A stretch of DNA of 64,000 nt from Gnetum montanum (taxonomy: Eukaryota > Streptophyta > Gnetopsida > Gnetales > Gnetaceae): the NCBI GenBank assembly GCA_015680685.1, contig MNCI01002682.1:124352-188351 (forward strand). The letters are read 5' to 3'. The position numbers and the translations under genes are program-made. Positions 1 through 9,060 of this stretch are shown here, in pieces (the stretch's first letter is position 1; every line of letters begins with the position of its first letter). The notes under the pieces are model-generated. The model saw only the letters and a program-made list of their open reading frames with translations, ran no database searches and was not told the origin of the DNA.

Positions 1-1019
1 CTCTCATCTCTTAGCCATTGATTCCATCCATTAATTCCGTGACCGAGCCTAGCCAAACCTTATAAATACCCTGTCCATTCACATAAAGGGGGTTCACAAT
101 TTTGAAGGTTGATGGCTTTGGAAGCATTGATTGGAAACTTTGGACGCTCAGGCACACGTGACTCCTAGCATCCAAGCACCCATAAACAAATCACTTCGGG
201 GCTTAACGCTTGATTTTCCATTCACACACACAACTACGCTTTGACTGGTGCACATATTTTTTAAGCAATAGAATATAGTTCATTATTACCTTCCATTTAC
301 ATTGTTTGATTTGTTTATGCTTTGTTTACAATACAGTTTTGTATATGCTCTATTTGTATTTCGTGCGTCACTGTTTATATTTTGTACATCATCAATTATG
401 ATAACCCTAGCACTAGCCATAGCTTACACTCAGGGAAGTCCTTGGTTGATTTGCATGCAGACCATCCAAGGCACTCTGCCTTCGTTTCCTTTTCCAGCTT
501 GCCCTCATGCGAAGGCAGGGTCAGCTGTGTCTCTTCGACAATCTTTCGATGTTTGTTTTCCCTTCCTGCCTCACATTGACGATTTTGGTCAGTAAAATCA
601 TGATAAATATTTAATTATTTAAATATGATTTGTATCCATTTTTTTAAATTCATAATAACTCTAACAAAATTCCACTATCTAGTCAAACCATTTTGAACTC
701 CTTCATTAAGCCTTTTCCATGTTTCTCTCCAGACTAACTTTCCACCACATTTTAATAATTCTGCTTACAATCCTTTTGCATCTACAACTTTTCTAGAAGT
801 TAATTTCTCAATCCATATACTATTTCATCATACATAAGCTATAAAATATATAAGAGCATGCAACTAGTTATGGTATTTGTCTTGTGATGAAACAAATTTT
901 TGTAAAACCCTTTATGTTTGAAAATGAAATATCATTACTAGAGAAACTTTATTTCTAAAAAGGTTTCCAAAAATTTTGTGGATATTTCTTTAATATTAGA
1001 AAAAAATAGAGCACATCAT
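1..1019. other. Unassigned AT-rich flank left of E1
   Basis: No coding region is supported here. The ORFs around 302-595 overlap in two frames and match no family I recognise. A TATAAATACC motif at about 60-69, followed by a few hundred bases of moderate GC, is reminiscent of an LTR promoter and leader. I found no second copy, primer site or polypurine tract in the window, so this stays a guess. From 600 to 1019 the sequence is plain AT-rich DNA. Confidence 0.4.
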
Positions 1020-1300
1020 ATTATATTAATAACAAACAAACACCAAAACAATAACAAAAAGGCAAGACCCAATGATTTTGGGAATGCCCTTGTAGATCTT
1101 CATCTTTATAACTAATCTTTAAAATCCTTTCCTTTGGTGTCACAAAAAGAGATGCTGGAACACAAAAGAATGACTCCACTCTAAGACATATAGCCAAGAA
1201 AGTATATTTGAAGAATTTTAGAGGAATATAAAAATGCATCAAGTGCAATTTATATTGGTAACCTCTTGAAGGTAGAGAGCTAATCAACTAAGCCACATAT
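1020..1300 (-). repeat. Candidate tRNA-derived SINE
   Basis: On the minus strand the 5' end reads TGGCTTAGTTGATTAGC (A-box-like, plus-strand 1280-1294). It is followed about 30 bases later by GAGGTTACCAATATAAAT, which resembles a degraded B box (GGTTCGAATCC in tRNA-derived SINEs). The far end, at 1020-1075, is T-rich on the minus strand. A length near 280 bp and this layout suit a plant SINE of the Au type. The B box is poor, no target duplication was found, and there is only one copy here. An isolated tRNA-like resemblance is the alternative. Confidence 0.27.
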
Positions 1301-1386
1301 CATGAGTTTTCTACAACAAGGTTACTTCAATTTACTTTAACCCTTTGAAACACACCAAATCTAGAACGTATACAAGATAATTTAAT

Positions 1387-2164
1387 TGCAAGAAAACAAG
1401 AGAGCTAGCTATTTTTTATTAATTTTGAAAGAAGATTATAAATACATTGGATCCATAGACCCACAAAACATCATACCAAAACACTCATATGCTCAACAAT
1501 ATTCCAAAGTAGGAGGCTCTACAACCACTCATAGGATGGACCTTAATGCAAGGTACAATTGAACTAGACCTCTTTCTCATACATAAGATTGAGATCCAAG
1601 CATAGAGATACAATGGCCAATATCACATACATGATTGACTGATAAGATGAACACATCTCTCATTTAATCTCTCCACAACTCTCTCTCTTCCTTACAACAT
1701 GCAAAAGTCTAATATTTATCAAACAAAAAGTAACATGATAGGATAACCTTTTCCAAACCAGAATTAAAGATCCTTGGGTATTTCTCACTTTGAACAGACC
1801 ATTTGGGGAAGTTTTCTCCAAAAATGAGATAGCTTGGATCCTTGGGAAGATGTCTTTTTGCAGCCTAGAGCATATTGGAAAGATGTGTTGCGATTTGGGA
1901 AGACATCTTCCAACTAGTAAAGATAGCTTTCTCCTAGCCAAAACATTTTTTTCTAAACATACTACGTCTTCGCTATTGGCAGGACATGTTTTTGGGTTTG
2001 GCAACTCTCAGGCAAGACATCTTTCTAGGTGGTAAGACATCTTCTAGGTTTGCCCAACTTTTGGAAAATACATCTTTTTCATGACAAGATAATCTTTCAA
2101 GTTGTCAAAATCTCTGGTTCTTTACTTGAAGGGATGATAAAGGCTTGAAATAGGTGTCCCTACA
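1387..2164 (-). repeat. E1 3' LTR (chromovirus-like)
   Basis: This segment aligns end to end with 44211-44986. Both start TGC(A/T)AGAAAA and end CCTACA, with shared internal blocks such as GAAGAAGATTATAAATA, ACTCTCTCTCTTCCTTACAA and AATATTTATCAAAC. Identity is about 80% by eye, so the pair is old. The copy is about 778 bp with TG...CA ends. On the minus strand it lies downstream of integrase remains and a purine-rich tract, so it is the 3' LTR. The five bases outside the two LTRs (TTAAT left, TCATT right) match only 3 of 5, so the target duplication is eroded or the LTRs belong to different insertions. Confidence 0.85.
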
Positions 2165-2186
2165 CCAACTCTTCCACCCTTCAAAA
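2165..2186 (-). other. E1 polypurine tract
   Basis: Immediately inside the 3' LTR the minus strand reads GAAGGGTGGAAGAGTTGG, a purine-rich stretch abutting the TGTAGG start of the LTR. This is the expected position and composition of the plus-strand primer of a Ty3/gypsy element. It helps fix the LTR boundary at 2164. Confidence 0.7.
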
Positions 2187-2663
2187 AGTGAATTTATATG
2201 AACAAGGGAGTAGGGGTAGAAGTGATCCCCTACTCAACAAGTTTGGTCTCATGGACCTATACAACATTATCAACAATTTGATACTTCTAATAGATCAAGT
2301 ACTCATGCCTCTTCACTCCACAAGTGCTAGAAGCTTCTCTCTTCTGGAGTATGATTATCTTCCTCTCCTGTGAAGGCTTGGACTTGTCAATGGTCCCTTT
2401 CAACTCATTGATGCTACCCTGCAAGGTTTCATCATCTACTAGTCCATGATAATGCATAAAATTTACAACATTAAAAATAAAAGACATACCCACATCATTT
2501 AGCAAGTCAATTTTAAAAGCATTATAATTGATTTTGACCCTTATCTTGAAAGGATCCATCTTCTTGGCCTTCAATTTTGAGAAGTTTACATCACCTTAGC
2601 CTCTTTTTCTTCAAGTGCACCCAAACAAGATCACCAACAAGGAAATTGAGCTTCCTTTTGCCT
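2187..2663 (-). pseudogene. E1 integrase C-terminus (chromovirus-like), fragment
   Basis: Minus-strand translation of about 2680-2600 gives a stretch beginning FLVGDLVWVHLKKKR, followed (2574-2290) by MDPFKIRVKINYNAFKIDLL and FNVVNFMHYH. These are the GD-x-VWVHL and GPFKI...NAY...LP...FNV blocks of the C-terminal region of plant chromovirus integrases. A stop separates the two blocks. The reading is continuous with the 3' LTR to the left. To the right it is cut at about 2664 where E4 gag begins on the other strand. The integrase catalytic core that should lie between here and 16542 is missing. A C-terminal chromodomain is not recognisable. Confidence 0.75.
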
Positions 2664-4509
2664 TGAAAAATCCAAGGGTGGAAGTAAGAAAATCATGAAC
2701 CCTTAAATGTGGCCTTGAATAGATATTATTTGCTACTACATAGATGTACCGGCCATGATTTCTCTCAAGAAGAGAAACTTGTCCACATCATAGATGGGCT
2801 TCGTAATGAAATGAGGGAGACCCTTGGGATGTATGCTCAAGGTCAATTATACGAATTAAAATCCCATCAGATACAAAGGCTAATCAAGTACGTGGAAAAA
2901 GGATAAGGAAAGCTATGTAAATGAGAGAATGTAGAGGAAAATAACTGGGATCTAACTCTTCAAACCAAACGGGTCCATATCTATGATGAGGAAAAAGAGG
3001 TAGCTCTTGATGAGGTGATTTCACAACAAACCTTGCCACTGCAACAATCTCTTGATGAACTCTAGGCAAGACTAGATAGGATGTTAGAGTGGATAAATAA
3101 AAAGCCTACAACTTTCGTAGAAATTGTAGAGGAGAAGGTAACACAAAATGAACTAGGTAATCACAATAAATGGAGGAAGTAGAACTAAGAAATAGTTAGG
3201 AACACTTATCGGCAAATAGGGAACATAGCTGAAGAAAGCGAGGCTATGGACTTAATCACAAATGAAGATGACATATGTGACATCTACATAAATGACCACC
3301 TAAAGGGACATTGCCTAGTTGTGTTACATCTACATGAGTATTGGGCTTTTGCATTAAATCCCAAATTTGTACAAAAGCACATGCCTAGGTAATTTCCTTT
3401 TCCACATGGTAATTATAGACAGTTCCACAACCAATTGTATTATCCTAGGAGGACTTATTACCAACCTCAACATTGTCATTAATCGTAGTGGCAAAACCCA
3501 CAGTCGTGGGGGAGCCCACCACCAAACTAGCCCTACCCTTACTACCAACCGAACCATATGGATATTATGTCCAACAACCTGTTTCCCGAATTAGTTCTAC
3601 CTCCTCTACTTTAAATCACTACTACCACTCTCCTGAATATCGTCGACTTGTAACATCTTCTGAAGGATCACCACCTCACACCTCTGATCCTTCATCATAT
3701 CCTCAATATTCTCATACTTCCCTCCACCATATGTCACCACCACCAACATAGGAAGGTTTAGCACCATGACATCAAAGAGAGAATGCCACTTGTGGTGCGA
3801 ACATACATAGAAATGATAGTGCCAGTAGATCTCCAACATATTCTTGGAAACATCCTTTCTTTAAGATAGTTCCCATGCATAAGCACAACACTTGTGGATG
3901 TACTAACTCATCCAAACTAGCACAATGCTAATCAAGTGCAACACCCTTCTTTTCAGGACCAATGTCTTTCAATCCTACATAAGGGCCAACATCCATCATT
4001 ACTCCAACACTTAACAGAAGTGATGAATCTAGCATTCTGGAGAGACAGAAGAATCCATGCATGACTACTAATAGTAAAGGATGTAGTTTTGGGTTGGAAG
4101 TTCGAAATATTAACAGACCCCTATACCGACCCATAACAAAGCTAAAGAACAAGTGTGTGAGCAAAAACTAGCCTATGTGGTAGCCACTAAATTAGAAGAC
4201 ATCTAGTGGCTTGAAAATGAGAATATAAAATTATTTCAAAGATGCATAAAGGTAATTGATTTGCTTATTAGTTCTAGACTTAAGAAAATAGACCAAATAA
4301 AGGACTTAGATACAAATATCTTACACTCTAATTATATACCGAAAAAGGATGCTAAACATGGAGACCTAGGCATTAACATAGAAAATAAAGAAGAAGAAGC
4401 ACACACATTTGGATCACCCAACACAGAAATACCTTCAAGTCTACATGACGATATGTCTCCAAATGATCCAAATGAGACTATCACCAATGTCAAATTTGCT
4501 ACCACATGA
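2664..4509 (+). pseudogene. E4 gag-like, degenerate
   Basis: Residues encoded at 2709-2906 include LNRYYLLLHRC and GLRNEMRETLGMYAQGQLYE, and correspond to the retrotransposon gag core of E3 (7557-7841) and E6 (about 60040-60245). Downstream, 3276-3314 encodes the zinc-knuckle-like block C-D-I-Y-x3-H-x4-C. Then comes a Pro/Ser/Thr/Tyr-rich tail (3473-3751) with many SSTSST and PPH runs. The stretch 4261-4509 is open but lacks a recognisable motif; it may be the gag C-terminus. Stops and frameshifts break the frame repeatedly. The role in a live element would be capsid/nucleocapsid assembly. The N-terminal part of gag is absent. Confidence 0.7.
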
Positions 4510-6110
4510 TTAATTAAATTAGTAATAGTAATAGATGGAAAATTGATGATGTATAACTAGGGGATTGTGCAGTCCATCTCTTGAATGTGAAACCATAAGA
4601 TGAGTCGTGGGGGAGATGCTCCATCCTAGTTCAAGAACTAATAAGTGTTTTTCACCTTTTTATTTTGACAATTTCTTATCATTTTCCTGTTTCTTCCAGA
4701 ATTTTCTGATTCTTAATATGTTTTCCATTTCTTAATATTTTTCTTTTCTTTATATTTTTCTCTTTCCTTGAGTCATTTCCTTTATGTTTTATGAATATCT
4801 TTTATATTTCCATTAATAATATTGCTAGGTCATGATGTAGAAGTCAACGCTATGTGTTGGGTTTTTGTGCTATGTTATCAAGATGATTGAGTAAGTAATT
4901 GTGTAAAGTAGTGATACCACCTCATCCATCCCTCCAATTCTCTGAATAAAAGGTCTTTTTCATGGAAACAATTTGGTTCTTCTTTCATAAAACTAAAATT
5001 AATCAATGATCATTGTACTTTGAAGAAAGAGGGAATGACCAAGTGGGAATGGTAAGGGTGTGACCTTAAGGGGCCTTGTTGGGTTTTCTTCTTGTCTTCC
5101 TTCATGTGGTTTATGACTTCTCTTGAAATATATCATCATTCCTCCATCAACCAATAAAAAGGAAGCTTTGTCTATGCATGGTGTGGTTCCCATCAAAAAG
5201 AAAAAGAAAAGAAAAGAAAAACCAAAAAAGAGAGAAAAAAACACTATAATGGGAATTCAAAGCACACCCCTTAGACACAATAATGGGCTATAAGCATTGG
5301 TTATGGGGCTGGAAAGACATGTTACCCATGCCTAAAGGCACCCCTCTAATTAAGGCCCTTCCTTCCTTGTTCTCTTTTCTTCTCTTTTTGGAGTGATGTT
5401 TGTTCTTTGAGTTGGCTGTGGACTCATGGTGGTTGGTAAGAAGAAACACATTAATGTGAGGTTATTGTTCATGGTATGGACTTGGTCTGAACTTGGACAG
5501 ATAGGTATGTTGATCATTTTAATCACATTTTTCACAAGAGCCTATTGTGGACATGGTCAAGTACCTTACATCTTGATCTCTCTAATCCCTTCTCATCCCA
5601 TTATTCACCTCATTGTTACATACGATTATAAGCCATTTGGTTTTGTGTAGTATAGTGCAACATCCCAACCACGGCAGTTGTGTTTTGTTTGAAATGAAGG
5701 CATGGTCTACATTTAAGTTCTTGGGTGTCCATGGATGTCTATAGAAGTGGTTATGTAAGGGCATTATGGGAGGAGCTTCCTTTGGGGAGGACCCAGTTGC
5801 ATAACTTTTGTTGATCATGGCTTTGAACTAATCTTCACATATTCTAGAACATCAATGATAGTTTCTCTAAATTTATGCATAATTTTGGAACTACTTCTTA
5901 TCACTTTTAATTACTCTTTTACTTTTTCCTACTTTTCTATTAAAATATCCTTCAAGTTCAATATTTCTTGGCCATCTTTTGAATCAGACCTTTGGTTTTA
6001 AGTGTTTGAAAACTTGTGTGCTTCCAGAGTTATGCTTATTAGTCATGGGGGCTAGGGATGTCTGCTTTGAAATTTTGAAATTTTTCTAACATCCTATTTT
6101 TAAATATCAT
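4510..6110 (+). repeat. E4 conserved non-coding spacer
   Basis: No ORF is supported. The stretch begins with GAGTCGTGGGGGAGATGCTC (4603-4622), then a T-rich run. It then has blocks shared with E2 and E3: GGGTGTGACCTTAAGGGGCC (5047-5066), CAAAGCACACCCCTTAGACA (5259-5278), and TTTGGGGAGGACCC...GCATAACTTTTG (about 5780-5810). The same block order occurs after pol in E2 and after gag in E3. It ends at 6110, at the point where E3's own spacer switches into its internal promoter-like block. Confidence 0.65.
6106..6110. other. Target-site duplication of E3, left copy (ATCAT)
   Basis: ATCAT directly precedes the TGATGAATCG start of the E3 5' LTR. It is repeated at 14845-14849 directly after the ...CACTCATCA end of the 3' LTR. 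A perfect 5-bp duplication is what Ty3/gypsy integrases leave. Confidence 0.9.
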
Positions 6111-6960
6111 TGATGAATCGTGTTTTGTCAGGCCTCGATATTGGATCCTTGATAGTGGATACATGATATCGTAGTGTGGATAATGATATTGAATACATGA
6201 TATTGTGATTCCTGTGTAAGCCTATAAATACACATTCGGGTGCATAAGAAAAGAAAAAAGTAAGTGTAGGATTCTTTTTGTTAGTTTTCAATTCATTTCA
6301 ATTCTTTCTCCAATGCATGCCCGTAGTGTGATGATTGTAATTGTACGGAACCTTTATTCAAGTGTGATGTACTTGGACATGTACATGATTAGCAATAAAG
6401 ATTGAGATTACTCCATCATTGCAGCATTCACTTAGTTTTTAATTGTTTAATTGTTATTGTTATTTATTGTTTTCTTAGTTAATATTTTTGATCATCATTT
6501 ACCATTCCTGTTGTTAAATGCAGAATGAGTATGACTTAATCATGAACATTGAAGTGTAACTACTTGGTAACCCAGTAGCGTATTTAGGAGTGCTTAAGTA
6601 ATGTGCGCTTGGTAATCCTAGAAGTAGTACATGAGGCCCAAGATGCATATGGATGATTAAGGATGGATGCTCATCGCACTTAGGCTAGCTTAGACTTCAT
6701 TTCCTATTGCTTATTAGTTAATTAAGATTATTTTCCATTGTCTTTAGAAGTAGCACTAGTTTAGGACCACATCATTTACCTCACTTTAGACTAAACCATA
6801 CATGATCAAGTAAATACTAGTTTAGATGGGAAGACAACGAACTACAATTAATGTGTAACTATTTAGATACCACAACTAGTTCATCTGTGGAGTTTGACCA
6901 GATCGTGTGTGAACGCTCGTATTTGTATGGTTGAGTGTAGGGATACCTCACTACTCATCA
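6111..6960 (+). repeat. E3 5' LTR
   Basis: The LTR starts TGATGAATCG and ends CTACTCATCA. It matches 13992-14844 throughout. U3 carries repeats of a GATATTGGATCC / ATGATATCGTAG type motif. A TATA box lies at 6223-6230, an AATAAA signal at 6394-6399, and the TTGGTAA-C-CAGTAG motif pair seen in all related LTRs lies at about 6560-6625. The R region probably lies between about 6255 and 6420. Confidence 0.92.
6223..6230 (+). promoter_or_regulatory. TATA box of E3 5' LTR
   Basis: TATAAATA in the context GCCTATAAATACACATTC is conserved at the same place in the 3' LTR (14104-14110). Comparable positions occur in the E4 (15785-15792), E6 (58062-58069) and E2 LTRs. It would drive transcription from U3 into R. 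Confidence 0.75.
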
Positions 6961-6961
6961 T

Positions 6962-6979
6962 TGGCGCCATTTCTAGGGA
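6962..6979 (+). other. E3 primer-binding site (tRNA-Asp type)
   Basis: TGGCGCCATTTCTAGGGA starts one base after the LTR end. Plant tRNA-Asp 3' ends are complementary to TGGCGCCGTTGCCGGGGA, so 14 of 18 bases agree. The same site type follows the LTRs of E2, E5 and E6, as in Athila-group elements. Confidence 0.82.
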
Positions 6980-7093
6980 CAATGCTAGTTATTTAGATTA
7001 GTTACATCATCCAAGATTGCTGTAACCAAGCCTTAACGATATACCTTTTAGAAAGAAAGTAATTACGAATAAGTCACACATAAATTCACAACA

Positions 7094-9060
7094 ATGTTTC
7101 TCTCACAAGACTATGATAATGCAACAACTAGTAAGGTAATTCATTGGAGAACCAATGAATTATGAAGTTTGGAGTACTCAATCTTATGCAGGGGTCTCCT
7201 ATGTACATAACCAAAGACAACATCATCCCAACTCAAAAACTCATAACCTACCTAGTGACAAGGAACCCTTGCTGGCCACTAAGAGCCTAATGCATGTACA
7301 AGAGGCTATTTGAATATCCTGTAGGCATCGTAAGGAAAGCTGTTTACCTAGGCTTGATTTAAACAACTTTTTTAAGTTTTTAGGAGGCTATGATTTAGAT
7401 CGACAACATCATTTACAAGCCTTCCATGATGCCTGTGTATGGAACAATATTGATAATGGGTGGCAAAAAATTAAGCTCTTCCCTACAACACTCATTGGCT
7501 AAGCAAAAGTATGGTATAGGTCCTTAAAACTAAAATCAATTCGACGTTTACCGACAATGGTAGAAATCTTCACTAAAAGATACCAAACCTATGCAAGAGT
7601 GTTAGCCTTGAGGAAACAAATCCGAGAGTGGAAAAAGTTGCAACATGAACCCTTGGACATGGCCTTAGAAAGATATTACTCTTTGTTAAACAAATGCCCA
7701 AGCCATGGGTTCTTTGAGGAAAGGCTAATGTACCACATCATGGATAGGCTTTATAATGAAACAAGGGAGACCCTAGGGATGTATGCCCCAGGTCAACTAT
7801 ATGAACTACAAACCCATCAATTCCAAGAGCTTATTAAGTGAGTAGCAAAAGAAGAGGGAGAAATAGCTAAATGGGAGAATGTTGAAAGCTCTCAATAGGA
7901 CCAAGATTTCAAAATAGTAAGGGTCCATGATCATGAAGAGGAGAAATCAACTTACCTCAAGGAGGTGGAATCATCTTTGCCAATACTACAATCACTAGAT
8001 GAAATTGAGGTAAAGATCAATAAGATGACGAAATGGGTACATGTAAGATGTGGAGAATATACCAAAATTATTAGAGGTAGAACCATGACGAACCAAGAAA
8101 CAGGACAGAACACCACTAGATAATCGGAAAGAAGGGTTGAAGAGAATAAGGATAAGAACTCAGCTGCTAATTATATGTATCAATGTAACATTTTCCTATA
8201 CGATCACCCCAAAGGCCAATGCCCAATCTTGTCATATTTACATGAGAGTTGGGGAGGAATGTTACATCTAGATTTCATACAAAAATAGTGTGTTCAATCA
8301 CAGTGGCAAAAATCCTAGTCATGGGGGAGGCCACCCTAAAATTAGTCACACCCTTTATACCATTCAAACCCAAGCACTTATCAAGTTCAACATCTTGTTT
8401 CCCCAACTGTGTTAACATCCTCTATCTCACAACATTGTTATCATTCTCCTAAGTACTATCAACCCATGTCCTCTCCCACAAGATCACCACCTCATGTTCC
8501 TTGAACTTATCCTCGCCCTCAATATGCTCACCCTTCACCTCCTTCTACATTGCCACTAGTTGTGCTAGAAGGTTTTGCACCACAGCACCAACACACAAAC
8601 ATTACTTGTGCTGCTACTATCAATAGTGGTGGAGGTCCTCCACAACATCAAAAGTATCTTTTCTTTAGGCATGATCAAAGAAAGAGATAGCATGCTTCCG
8701 AAACCACTGCATGCTCGAATCTAGCACAAGTTCAATGCTGTGATGGATCTACCTCCTCGAACACAATGCCTCTTATTACCTTATTAGGGCCACTAATCAA
8801 TACTCCAACTACCATGCAGCCCAATGAATATAACCACATAGAAAGACATATTGATTCTTGCATACCATCTTATGGTCATGGGTGCCATAGCGGGTCAAAT
8901 CCTTATCAATTAACCACATCTTATAATTTGCCCCACTATGCCTACTTTAATCAAGTGTGTGGACCCCAATTTGGGTACATTCTAACCACCACATCAAAGA
9001 ACACCTAGTGGTTTGTATATGATCAGACTCCAATGTTCCCAAAATGCTTGGATCTAAACA
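7094..9060 (+). pseudogene. E3 gag, degenerate
   Basis: ATG at 7094 follows a 115-base leader. At about 7350-7530 the translation includes LNNFFKFLGGYD and an LFPTTLIG-x-AKVWYRSL block, typical of the retrotransposon gag capsid domain. It continues through the open stretch 7557-7841 (EPLDMALERYYSLLNKCPSH, ETRETLGMYAPGQLYEL). The nucleocapsid block at 8184-8222 reads C-N-I-F-x3-H-x4-C, with Phe where the second Cys of a CCHC box belongs. A Pro/Ser/Thr-rich tail follows (about 8390-9000). Stops include a TAG at 7840 and several TAA/TAG. It lacks the Ser/Gly-rich N-terminal extension of E2 and E6 gag. Confidence 0.78.
8184..8222 (+). other. Atypical zinc-knuckle block in E3 gag
   Basis: Thirteen codons encode C-N-I-F-L-Y-D-H-P-K-G-Q-C. 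Spacing fits CX2CX3HX4C except that the second Cys is Phe. Counterparts are at 3276-3314 (E4, Tyr), 38789-38827 minus (E2, Phe) and 60622-60660 (E6, Tyr). Confidence 0.7.

Larger units (their letters stand above)
2664..6110 (+). mobile_element. E4 left part: pol-less gag retroelement, 5' truncated
   Basis: The segment carries gag (2664-4509) and the conserved non-coding spacer (about 4600-6110) in the same order as E3. The 5' LTR, primer site and N-terminal gag are missing; homology to other gag copies starts abruptly at about 2664 inside E1 integrase. No protease, RT, RNase H or integrase lies between gag and spacer. The element is interrupted at 6110 by E3, whose ATCAT target duplication (6106-6110 and 14845-14849) joins it to 14850-16541. 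Deletion of both the E4 5' end and the E1 integrase core probably happened together. Confidence 0.75.

Noticed and set aside
302-595. 97-codon open frame with hydrophobic start, resembling a signal peptide
   Set aside because: An overlapping frame is also open, there is no conserved motif, no splice context and no homology that I can recognise; chance is enough.
1284-1300. tRNA gene on the minus strand
   Set aside because: A-box-like sequence is present but no acceptor stem, anticodon arm or proper B box; kept only as a weak SINE candidate.
1387-2164. Solo LTR unrelated to 44211-44986
   Set aside because: The adjacent polypurine tract and chromovirus integrase end on the inside, plus matching pol pieces up to 44200, fit a 3' LTR of E1. 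An independent insertion is not fully excluded because the target duplication is eroded.
6250-6330. Short direct repeats in LTRs considered as a CRISPR-like or satellite array
   Set aside because: Plant nuclear DNA with irregular units; these are LTR promoter repeats.
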